Part shown: positions 1-5,964 of the stretch, one piece after another
Layout: each line of letters begins with the position of its first letter
How positions within the stretch are numbered: position 1 is the first letter of the stretch
Source of the DNA: Bordetella parapertussis
GTDB taxonomy: Bacteria > Pseudomonadota > Gammaproteobacteria > Burkholderiales > SG8-41
Direction: 5' to 3'
Assembly: GCA_945870465.1 (NCBI GenBank)
Contig: CAMBSS010000210.1
Span: 1 to 6,506, forward strand
Length of the DNA: 6,506 bases
Notes under the pieces: model-generated
Database searches by the model: none
What the model was told of the DNA's origin: nothing
What the model saw: only the letters and a program-made list of their open reading frames with translations
Position numbers and translations under genes: made by a program

Positions 1-326
1 TTGATATAAGCCGTGGCCTGGTCAGGCGGGTTGCCCACGAGCTCGAGCCCGAGTCCGACCAGGCGCTCCTTCATTTTCGGCAGGCGCAGGATGCGGCCGA
101 TCTCTTCATTAAGTTGCATTATGATGGGCCACGGCGTCGCCGCCGGCGCGAACGCGGCATACCAGACGTCGACGTCGAAACCCGGCACCCCGCTCTGCGC
201 CACCGTCGGCAGATCGGGCTGGGTCGCCGACCGCTTGCTGCCCCCGACGGCCAGCGCTCGCAACCGGCCGGTCTTCACGTAGGGTATGACGGAGATTTCG
301 CTGGCGAAGGTGAGCGAGAGCCCGGA
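1..326 (-). pseudogene. C-terminal fragment of a Bug/TctC-type solute-binding protein, truncated at its 5' side
   Basis: In the minus-strand frame that reads GLSLTFASEISVIPYVKTG from about 323 downward, the translation is a recognisable Bug-family C-terminal lobe. It has the hydrophobic strand before 'IPYVKTGRLRALAV', then 'PDLPTVAQSGVPGFDV', a tryptophan-containing segment (VWYAAFAPAATP) and a C-terminal helix region (MQLNEEIGRIL), and it is still open at base 1. The complete homologue in this window (332 residues) shows that roughly the first 200 residues should precede this point: signal peptide, N-terminal lobe and the HIPYKG-type loop. None of that is present. Instead the sequence upstream on the same strand is an aminotransferase in another frame. 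No start codon or ribosome site serves this segment, so it is most likely a dead remnant, or one side of an assembly chimera. Its 3' end lies outside the window. Family assignment is seen in the sequence; loss of function is inferred. Confidence 0.8.
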
Positions 327-552
327 TCGACGCCACGAACGCGTTGAAGCCTTCGGAAACGTTTTTGACGATCGCAATTTCGCCGGGCTTCGCGCGCACC
401 AACTGCGCAAACTTCACGCGCACGCGCTCGATCGTGTCGAGCAGCGCCTTCTTGTCTACGCTGCCTTCGATGCACGCGTCGAGATAGGCATCCACCGCGC
501 CGCGGGCTGCCTGCGGAACTAGGCCACGCGCGGAGGTTTCAAGATAAGTCCA
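325..552 (-). pseudogene. N-terminal fragment of a class-V PLP-dependent aminotransferase
   Basis: Seventy-six in-frame codons read as the start of a class-V (NifS/isopenicillin-N-epimerase-like) aminotransferase. The pieces are YLETSARGLVP, then a helix AARGAVDAYLDACIEG, then ERVRVKFAQLV, then the characteristic EIAIVKNVSEGFNAF segment that normally precedes the cofactor-binding region. The match stops after VASI at about 325; the PLP-lysine domain and the rest of the roughly 370-400 residue enzyme are absent. The frame then runs on into the Bug fragment out of frame and becomes meaningless. No ATG, GTG or TTG lies in frame between the end of the FAH-fold gene and YLETSARG. The first possible start is a GTG at 495, which would discard conserved sequence. 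Removing one T in the run near 546-547 would join the upstream frame (LLPREPLD) to YLETS, so a frameshift is possible too. It sits directly after the four-gene operon on the same strand and may once have been its fifth gene. Confidence 0.75.
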
Positions 553-592
553 GCGGCTCGCGAGGGAGCAACCTGAAAGAACTAACGATGCA

Positions 593-1465
593 TCAGACCG
601 ACCGCCGCTTTGCGCGTCCTACCCGCTCCACTGTGTTGTGAAGCTCGCCCAGGCCCGTGATCGCGATCGCTATCTCGTCACCGGGCAACAGGGTGAAATC
701 GCCCACTGGCACCAGCCCGGTGCCAGTCAGCAGCACTACGCCCTCGGGAAATTCCTGGGCGCGAAAGAGCCAGTCCACCAATTCCTCCGGCGTGCGCTTC
801 ATGCGCGCCGCGGCGACCTTGTCGTCGAATATCGTTTTGCCGCCGCGCACGATACGCAACCCTATCGTCATGTCGCGAATCGCCGGCGCTTCGCCGACCG
901 ACACGATGCAGGGCCCGAGCGCGCAGGAGCCGGTGTAGTACTTGGCCTGCGGCAGATAGAGCGCATTCTCGCCTTCGATGCTGCGCGACGACATATCGTT
1001 GCCTATGGTGTAGCCGACGATGTCACCGCCGCTGGTCACGACGAGAGCGAGCTCGGGTTCGGGCACATCCCACGTGGAGTCCGCGCGTATGCCGACAGGC
1101 TCGCCGCTGCCGCGCGCCCAGCGTCCCGCGGACTTGAAAAAAACCTCCGGGCGCTCGGCGTCGTAGACACGCTCGTATTGATCGGGCAGCCTGGATTCTT
1201 CGCGCCGCGCTTCGCGGCTGCGCTCGTAAGTGACCCCGGCCGCCCAGACTTCCTGCCCTTCGATCGGCGCCAGCAGCCGTGCGCCCGACGACACGGGTTC
1301 GCCCTGGCTCCCTTGCAACGCGTCGGCAAACGCCGCCGCTTTGCCGCCAAGCAATTGCGCCAGCGTCGTTTCAACCGGCAGCAGCGCCTGCGGGCCGGCC
1401 TCGACCGTGCCGCGCGCAAGCCGGCCTTTTCCATTCACTTCGACCCGCCATAATGCGATTGCCAT
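593..1465 (-). CDS. FAH-fold 2-keto-3-deoxy-sugar-acid dehydratase (2-dehydro-3-deoxy-D-arabinonate dehydratase-like)
   Basis: A 290-residue cytoplasmic enzyme of the fumarylacetoacetate hydrolase superfamily. The N-terminal ~65 residues are variable, and the catalytic domain covers roughly residues 65-282. Visible motifs are [11 protein letters not shown] (77-87), [10 protein letters not shown] (106-115), the metal-binding PEPE with E136 and E138, D157 in IGND 19 residues later, [16 protein letters not shown] (160-175), and LTGTGLVP near 246-253. The IEGEN..YLPQAK..GSCALGP block resembles archaeal and proteobacterial KdaD/AraD1-type enzymes, which remove water from 2-keto-3-deoxy-pentonates to give 2,5-dioxopentanoate, more than true fumarylacetoacetases. 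The start chosen is ATG at 1465, seven bases after an AAAGG; a TTG lies immediately upstream. It follows the dehydrogenase gene by 14 bases, so it is co-transcribed. Fold and metal site are seen; the dehydratase role is inferred from similarity and from the enolase-superfamily neighbour. A ring-cleavage hydrolase is the alternative. Confidence 0.82.
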   Translation of the reverse strand: MAIALWRVEVNGKGRLARGTVEAGPQALLPVETTLAQLLGGKAAAFADALQGSQGEPVSSGARLLAPIEGQEVWAAGVTYERSREARREESRLPDQYERVYDAERPEVFFKSAGRWARGSGEPVGIRADSTWDVPEPELALVVTSGGDIVGYTIGNDMSSRSIEGENALYLPQAKYYTGSCALGPCIVSVGEAPAIRDMTIGLRIVRGGKTIFDDKVAAARMKRTPEELVDWLFRAQEFPEGVVLLTGTGLVPVGDFTLLPGDEIAIAITGLGELHNTVERVGRAKRRSV

Positions 1466-1479
1466 CAATTTGCCTTTCG

Positions 1480-2493
1480 TTACGTCAGGTGCTGCACGTT
1501 GAACATGGGCTCGCCGCGCACCCAGTGCCCGAAGTTCGCAATGAACATGTCGGCATAGCGCTTCTCGTTGCCGGTGGACGCCGTTGCATTCTTGGGCGAG
1601 ATGATGACGTTAGGCAGTTCCCACAACGGCGATTCTGCCGGCAGCGGTTCCTGCCAGTGCGAATCCAGCGCGGCGCCACCCAAATGTCCGCTGCGGACTG
1701 CTTCAATAAGCGCAGCTTCGTCGACGATATGGCCGCGCGCAATATTGATAAGGCGCACGCCTTTGCGCATATGCCGGAACGCATTCGCATCGATGAGGTT
1801 GCGCGTCTCACCGGTCAGCGGGCAGGCAAGCACCAGCCAGTCCGCACGCGGCAGCACTTCCAGGAGCTTCGACGGCGGATACATTTCGTCCACGGGATCG
1901 TCCGGCGCCAATGGACTGCGGCGCACCCCGATCACTTTGAGACCGAACGCGCGCGCGTAGCCGGCAAATAACTTTCCAATCGCGCCAACGCCGATGATCA
2001 CCACTGTCTGGCCGCGCAAGTCGTCGGGCAAGGCAGCGCCGCGCAGCGGACGCCATTCATGTTTATGCTGACCCTGGATGTAATGCGGGAATCCGCGCGC
2101 GAGCATCAGCAGTCCCGTAAAACCCGTTTGCGCCACTGGTTCCGCATTCGCACCAGTCGAGCTCGTCACCGTGATGCCTTTTTGCGCCAGCGGGACTACG
2201 AACGGAATGTGCGTGACCCCCGATGCCCACAGATGTATCCACTGGAGGCTGCTGGACGCGAGCACCGCTTCGCCGTAAGCGGCATAAAGCTGATCGTCGA
2301 GCCGGATGCCGTGGTCGACGAAAGTGCAGTCGATGCGGTCGCACGCGGCCTGCGTCAGCCGGGCGCCCGGCTCACCGGGCGGCGTCATGAACTCAACAGC
2401 CTTGCCGGCGCGCTGCGCGACGGCCTTGAGCTCGCCGCCGAACCTGGAGACGAAAGGTTTGGGAACAAAAGCGGTAATCACTGCCTGCTTCAA
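1480..2493 (-). CDS. D-isomer-specific 2-hydroxyacid dehydrogenase family protein with an altered catalytic site
   Basis: A 337-residue NAD(P)-dependent dehydrogenase of the D-2-hydroxyacid family, expected to interconvert a 2-keto acid and a D-2-hydroxy acid in the cytoplasm. The substrate domain comprises residues 1-~115 and the C-terminal tail. The Rossmann domain (about 116-300) has G168-x-G170-x-x-G173 in [25 protein letters not shown] (224-235), catalytic Arg in NIARG (R253), and the Glu in WQEPLP (E282). At the place of the usual TPH histidine the sequence reads ISPKNATAS, with Lys301 (codon AAG, 1591-1593). This is a clear departure from the family triad Arg-Glu-His. Length is normal and the frame is intact, so it is not an obvious pseudogene. 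The only start with full coverage is TTG at 2493, a few bases after the stop of the upstream gene; GTG four codons later is an alternative. It is the third gene of the operon. Substrate is unknown. Confidence 0.85.
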   Translation of the reverse strand: MKQAVITAFVPKPFVSRFGGELKAVAQRAGKAVEFMTPPGEPGARLTQAACDRIDCTFVDHGIRLDDQLYAAYGEAVLASSSLQWIHLWASGVTHIPFVVPLAQKGITVTSSTGANAEPVAQTGFTGLLMLARGFPHYIQGQHKHEWRPLRGAALPDDLRGQTVVIIGVGAIGKLFAGYARAFGLKVIGVRRSPLAPDDPVDEMYPPSKLLEVLPRADWLVLACPLTGETRNLIDANAFRHMRKGVRLINIARGHIVDEAALIEAVRSGHLGGAALDSHWQEPLPAESPLWELPNVIISPKNATASTGNEKRYADMFIANFGHWVRGEPMFNVQHLT

Positions 2494-2500
2494 CGCTACA

Positions 2501-3607
2501 TCAGCTCAGCACGGCGACCGTTTTGCGCTTGATCAGGTCGAAATCTATGGACGCGCCGAGCCCCGGGCCCATCGGCACATGCGCGTAGCCGTCCTTGTCG
2601 ACCTCGATGTCCTGCACCAGGCCGTACTTGTGCGCGTCGTCCGGCAGGAAGACTTCGAAGAACTGCGAATTCTGGATCGCCGCCATCACGTGCAGGTTGG
2701 CGACGTTGTTGAGCGAATTGCCGCCGTGGTGGATTTCGTAATTGAGGTGAAACGCCTCCGCGAGATGGGCGGTCTTGATCATGGTGGTGATGCCGCCCTT
2801 GATCGCTACGTCGCCGCGCAGAAAGTCGGTCGCGCCCTGCAAGATCCACTGCGCGTACGAGTCGAGCCCGGCCTGCGGATACTCGGTCGCCATGAGCGGC
2901 GTTTTCAGCTTCTGCTTCAGCTTGACGTAGTTATAGAGGTCCCAGTCCGACAGCGGATCTTCGTACCAGAAATATTTCAGGTCGTCGATGGCGAGCCCGA
3001 CGCGCAGCGCTTCTTCGTAGTTGTAGCACCAGCCAGGGTCCACCATCAGCGTGTAATCGTCGCCGACCGCTTTGCGCACCGCCTCGCAAACCTTGATGTC
3101 CTGGCGCCAGGATTGCGGCGGATGTATTTTGTACGCGGGCCAATTGATCGATTTGTAGTGCTGCGCTTCTTCCGCGTATGCCGCGGGGCTCGGCAGAATC
3201 TGCGAGCTCGCATAGGCGGGCACCCGGCTGCGAAACGAGCCCAGCAATTTGTGGATCGGCATGCCGGCGGCCTTGCCCGCGATGTCCCACAACGCGACGT
3301 CAATCGCGCCCACCGCGCGGACGGTCGTGGTGCGCGCGCGCTTCCACAATGCCTGGTAAAGCCGCTCGCGCTCGAGCGGGTCATGTCCCATGATTGCGGG
3401 CTTGAGGTAACGGATGAGCCCTGGTGCGTCGATATCGGCCGCTTGGCGGGAGCTGCCGAGAAATGCATTGCCCGTAATACCTTCGTCGGTGACGATGGAG
3501 AGCAGGCCAAGCTTGCTCGAGCCGCCGAACTTCTTGTGCGGCGCGTAATTGGTTTCCGGAATGTCGTCCCAGGAAAACAGGGTCAGGCTGACGTCGGTGA
3601 TCTTCAT
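2501..3607 (-). CDS. Mandelate racemase/muconate lactonizing enzyme family protein (enolase superfamily), probable acid-sugar dehydratase
   Basis: A 368-residue enolase-superfamily enzyme with an N-terminal capping domain (about 1-125) and a C-terminal TIM barrel. Three Mg ligands are visible: D190 (LMVDPGW), E216 (WYEDPL) and E242 (ATEYPQAG). The mandelate-racemase-type catalytic Asp-His pair is also in place: D266 (RGDVAIKGGIT) and His293 or His294 (EIHHGGNSLNN). Spacing of these residues follows mandelate racemase closely. At the second barrel strand the motif is K160-x-H162 (YKIHPP), not the classic KxK. Members of this subgroup remove water from aldonic or aldaric acids to give 2-keto-3-deoxy acids, or racemise. 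The neighbouring FAH-fold gene favours dehydratase. The start chosen is ATG at 3607, preceded by GGAAA; upstream in-frame codons from 3634 lack a better site and would add nine residues not typical of the family, which begins near MKITDV. It is the second gene of the operon, 43 bases after the Bug gene. Confidence 0.88.
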   Translation of the reverse strand: MKITDVSLTLFSWDDIPETNYAPHKKFGGSSKLGLLSIVTDEGITGNAFLGSSRQAADIDAPGLIRYLKPAIMGHDPLERERLYQALWKRARTTTVRAVGAIDVALWDIAGKAAGMPIHKLLGSFRSRVPAYASSQILPSPAAYAEEAQHYKSINWPAYKIHPPQSWRQDIKVCEAVRKAVGDDYTLMVDPGWCYNYEEALRVGLAIDDLKYFWYEDPLSDWDLYNYVKLKQKLKTPLMATEYPQAGLDSYAQWILQGATDFLRGDVAIKGGITTMIKTAHLAEAFHLNYEIHHGGNSLNNVANLHVMAAIQNSQFFEVFLPDDAHKYGLVQDIEVDKDGYAHVPMGPGLGASIDFDLIKRKTVAVLS

Positions 3608-3650
3608 GAAGTTTCCGTTGAATTGGCGCTGCAATGTCCGGTTGAATGTG

Positions 3651-4649
3651 TCAGTCGACCTGCAGTCCGGCCTTCTTGACGATCATCGCGTACTTTTTCA
3701 TTTCGCTGCCAAGAAAAGCGGCGAACTCTTCCGACGTGCCGCCGATGGGAACGGTGCCTATCAAGGCGAGTTTCTCGACGAACGCGGGATCGCGCAGCTG
3801 CTCGTCGATCTTGCGGTTGATCTTGCGCATGATGTCCTTGGGCACATTGGCCGGGGCCGCCATTGCGAACCAGGCGCGCGCCTCGAAACCGGGCACGCCG
3901 CCTTCCGCAATGGTGGGCACGTCCGGATCCAGCGAGACTCTTTTCGCGCTCGTCACGCCGAGCACCTTCAGGCGCCCCGCTTTCGCGTACTGCGTGGAAG
4001 CCGCGAGCGGCGCGAACATCATGTCCACCCGGCCGCCGAGCAGATCGATCACCGCGGGCGCCGCTCCCTTGTACGGAATGTGGTGCAGTTCTGTCTTCGA
4101 CATGATTTCGAACAGCACCGCAGTGAGATGCTGCGATGCGCCGTTGCCGCCGGACGCGTAGCTCACCTGTCCGGGTTTAGCACGTGCCAGCGCGACGAGT
4201 TCGGACACCGTGTTCGCTTTGACCTGCGGATGTATGGCGAGTGCCATGGGCGCGTCGACCAGATTGATCAGGGGGGCGAAATCGCGCACCGAGTCGTACG
4301 GCAGGGTCTTGTGGGTGCTCGGGTTTGCGGCGAAACTGATGCCTATCATGAGCAGCGTGTAGCCGTCGGGTGCGGACTTGACGGCGATCTGGGCGCCCAC
4401 TATGCCGTCGGCGCCGGGACGATTGTCGGTTACCACCGGCTGGCCCCATGCAGCGCTCAGCCGTTCGCCGACGCCGCGCGCCAGGATGTCGGTCAGACCG
4501 CCGGCCGTAAACGGCACTACCAGACGCACTGCGCGCGCGGGATATTGCGGCTCCGCGAAAGCGCTCAACGAAAACCAGCCGGCAAGCGCGCCGGCGAGCA
4601 GCCCGCGCGATCGCCGGGAATTTTTGCAGCTATATTGTTTTTTTGGCAC
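3651..4649 (-). CDS. Bug/TctC-family tripartite tricarboxylate transporter solute-binding protein
   Basis: A 332-residue periplasmic substrate-binding protein. Residues 1-32 form a Sec signal: basic KNSRRSR, hydrophobic GLLAGALAGWFSLS, and likely cleavage after AFA before EPQYPARAV. Then come the family motifs: VPFTAGGLTDILAR (45-58), replacing the commoner PPGG with TAGG; DNRPGADGIVGA (75-86); SAPDGYTLL; TLPYDSVRDFAPL; SYASGGNGASQHL; HIPYKGAAPAVIDLLGG (190-206); KAGRLKVLGVTS; PDVPTIAEGGVPGFE. These proteins bind small carboxylates and deliver them to a TctA/TctB permease; many betaproteobacterial Bug genes, like this one, have no permease beside them. The frame is open up to 4844, but GTG at 4649 is preferred: GGAG ends eight bases upstream, the signal peptide is then correctly placed, and the length fits the family. 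It is the first gene of the operon, so it probably supplies the substrate for the downstream enzymes. The ligand cannot be read from sequence. Confidence 0.9.
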   Translation of the reverse strand: MPKKQYSCKNSRRSRGLLAGALAGWFSLSAFAEPQYPARAVRLVVPFTAGGLTDILARGVGERLSAAWGQPVVTDNRPGADGIVGAQIAVKSAPDGYTLLMIGISFAANPSTHKTLPYDSVRDFAPLINLVDAPMALAIHPQVKANTVSELVALARAKPGQVSYASGGNGASQHLTAVLFEIMSKTELHHIPYKGAAPAVIDLLGGRVDMMFAPLAASTQYAKAGRLKVLGVTSAKRVSLDPDVPTIAEGGVPGFEARAWFAMAAPANVPKDIMRKINRKIDEQLRDPAFVEKLALIGTVPIGGTSEEFAAFLGSEMKKYAMIVKKAGLQVD

Positions 4650-4655
4650 AGCTCT

Positions 4656-4661
4656 CTCTCC
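4656..4661 (-). promoter_or_regulatory. Ribosome binding site that decides the Bug gene start
   Basis: On the minus strand GGAGAG lies just upstream of the GTG at 4649 (eight bases between GGAG and GTG). The two ATG codons at 4685 and 4682 and the one at 4844, all in the same frame, have no comparable purine-rich site. This supports GTG as the start and places the signal peptide directly at the N-terminus. Confidence 0.7.
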
Positions 4662-4707
4662 AAATATCGCCACGACAGGCATCATGTCGCGGTCATGTTT
4701 ATGAACG

Positions 4708-4721
4708 GGCAATGCATTGCC
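4708..4721. promoter_or_regulatory. Perfect 14-bp palindrome, candidate operator of the operon
   Basis: GGCAATGCATTGCC is exactly self-complementary and lies about 60 bases upstream of the GTG start of the first operon gene. On the minus strand it sits between a weak -35-like CTGCCG (4721-4726) and a -10-like CATAAA (4698-4703) 17 bases apart, which would place transcription start near 4691. A dimeric repressor bound here would block such a promoter. The palindrome is seen directly; the promoter and operator roles are inferred and the boxes match consensus poorly. Confidence 0.4.
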
Positions 4722-4835
4722 GGCAGGCCGACTGCATTCGGGCGCGATCAACCGGGAAACGCTGAAAAGTCCGTTGGTATCGATGCAGGCGAACACTTGA
4801 ACCGGGGAGTGACGCCTGAAGCTTGCCCGGCATCG

Positions 4836-4856
4836 GCGTTTCACTCGATGAAACGC
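4836..4856. repeat. Inverted repeat, GCGTTTCA / TGAAACGC with a 5-base spacer
   Basis: Two perfect 8-base arms flank CTCGA. There is no following T-run on either strand, so a terminator is unlikely. The right arm is part of GAAACGCTGA (4850-4859), which occurs again at 4756-4765. Three GAAACGC-type half sites within 100 bases of a divergent promoter region suggest a protein-binding site, but chance or a structural hairpin cannot be excluded. Confidence 0.4.
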
Positions 4857-4985
4857 TGAGCGCTAGCTGTTGGCCGATTATGGTCAGCGGCCCGCCGTCC
4901 TGTCAAGGCAACGACCGCGCTGCGCAGGGACAATCCGTCTTCTCGGATTTCCGTCCCGCGGTTATCATGCGCACCGGATCCGGAA

Positions 4986-5903
4986 ATGAAATCGACGACT
5001 TCCCATCTTTGTCTGCTTGCGGCTCTGCGCTGGATCGCGCCGTGCCTGGCATTGGTCTGCGCCGGCGCAGTTGCCCAGCCCGTTGCGACTATCGAAACGC
5101 TGGAAGCCGCGGCAAAGCGCGGCGACGTTGCCGCGCTCTTCACGCTCGCCGAGAAATACAAGCGCGGCGACGAAGTCACGCGGGATATTTCCAGGTCCAA
5201 TCTGCTGTACTGCAAGGCGGCGGCGCGCGGCAATGTCGATGCGCTGCTCGAACTGGGGCTGATTCATGCCTCCGGCCGCGAAATGATGGCCAACGAAGGC
5301 GTGGGCGCGCTGTTGATCAACATGGCGGCCGAACGCGGCAGTGAGCGCGCGAAGGAAATTCTTCCATACATCAGCCGCGGGGTCGGCAGCGTGGTCCCCG
5401 CGTGCCTGAGCGAAGAAATCACCATCGCCGCGCAGACTGCGGCGGCGGCGGTGCCGGCAGTCAGAAAAGACATCGAACTCATGGTCCAGCAATGGGCGCC
5501 GCAATATGCAATCGACCCCAACCTCGTGATGGCGCTGATCTCGGTCGAATCGCAGTTCGACGCAAAGGCGGTGTCGCCCAAGAACGCGCAGGGATTGATG
5601 CAGCTCATACCGGCCACGGCCGAGCGCTTCGGCGTGACGAACGCGTTCAACCCGGTGCAGAACCTGAAGGGCGGGCTCGCTTATCTACGCTGGCTGATGG
5701 CTTATTTCAAAGGCGAAGTGCCGCTGGTGCTCGCCGCCTACAATGCCGGCGAAATGGCCGTCGAAAGGTACCGCGGCATCCCGCCGTACTCTGAAACGCG
5801 CAATTACGTGAAACAAATCACCAGCGTGTACAAAAACACGACCCACCCCTATCTCGCCGAGATCGTCGCTCCGTCCCCGGTGTTCGCGCAAATGAAGCGT
5901 TAG
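4986..5903 (+). CDS. Secreted Sel1-repeat lytic transglycosylase (SLT/GH23 family)
   Basis: A 305-residue exported peptidoglycan lytic transglycosylase, which cleaves the MurNAc-GlcNAc bond to form 1,6-anhydro-MurNAc ends. Residues 1-30 are a signal peptide (hydrophobic LAALRWIAPCLALVCAGAVA, cleavage likely after AVA). Residues ~38-125 contain about two and a half Sel1/TPR-like helical repeats (GDVAALFTLAEKYKRG..., NVDALLELGLIHASG..., SERAKEIL). The SLT domain spans ~163-285: catalytic Glu188 in ALISVESQFD, the following SPKNAQGLMQLIPATA block (197-212), AYNAGE (251-256) and PPYSETRNYVKQI (266-278). All signature elements of family 1 transglycosylases are present. The start is ATG at 4986, with GGA eight bases upstream. 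Sel1 repeats suggest a protein partner that targets the enzyme, for instance to a wall-spanning machine. It is divergent from the operon and convergent with the next gene, so it is probably an independent unit. Confidence 0.9.
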   Translation: MKSTTSHLCLLAALRWIAPCLALVCAGAVAQPVATIETLEAAAKRGDVAALFTLAEKYKRGDEVTRDISRSNLLYCKAAARGNVDALLELGLIHASGREMMANEGVGALLINMAAERGSERAKEILPYISRGVGSVVPACLSEEITIAAQTAAAAVPAVRKDIELMVQQWAPQYAIDPNLVMALISVESQFDAKAVSPKNAQGLMQLIPATAERFGVTNAFNPVQNLKGGLAYLRWLMAYFKGEVPLVLAAYNAGEMAVERYRGIPPYSETRNYVKQITSVYKNTTHPYLAEIVAPSPVFAQMKR

Positions 5904-5964
5904 GAGTGCGGGGTGAAGGGTTGTAGTGAACCGCCGTGGGCAAGCATTGCTCTCTCCTCACCGA

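Larger units (their letters stand above)
4650..4985. other. Divergent intergenic region between the operon and the lytic transglycosylase gene
   Basis: This stretch of 336 bases separates two divergent genes and holds no convincing coding sequence; the Bug frame stays open to 4844 but without family similarity. It should contain the promoters of both units. It carries a 14-bp palindrome (4708-4721), an 8-bp-arm inverted repeat (4836-4856), and a repeated GAAACGCTGA at 4756-4765 and 4850-4859. No strong sigma-70 promoter is visible in either direction. A weak TATCAT at 4963-4968 precedes the transglycosylase start but lacks a matching -35 box. No regulator gene is adjacent within the window. 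Confidence 0.6.

Noticed and set aside
109..495. A 128-residue open frame on the minus strand that could be called one small novel protein
   Set aside because: Its first ~57 residues are aminotransferase sequence and the remainder is an out-of-frame reading of a Bug gene, rich in Arg and Gly with no family features. It is a by-product of the junction.
638..1453. Plus-strand open frame of 271 codons opposite the FAH-fold gene
   Set aside because: The minus strand carries the metal-binding and family motifs; the plus translation is low-complexity Arg/Ala.
2306..3679. Long plus-strand open frame of 457 codons opposite the enolase-family gene
   Set aside because: It is antisense to a gene with full catalytic motifs, and its translation is Arg/Val/His-rich with no recognisable domain, as expected from GC-rich codon bias.
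4650..4844. Extended N-terminus of the Bug protein starting at 4844
   Set aside because: The extra 65 residues have no family similarity, would bury the signal peptide, and the upstream ATGs lack ribosome sites, unlike GTG 4649.
3549..4859. Long plus-strand open frame of 436 codons opposite the Bug gene
   Set aside because: It is antisense to the complete Bug gene and spans the intergenic region, with no start signal or domain; a GC-driven shadow.
4963..4968. TATCAT as a -10 box for the transglycosylase gene
   Set aside because: No TTGACA-like hexamer lies 16-18 bases upstream, so a promoter cannot be supported from sequence alone.
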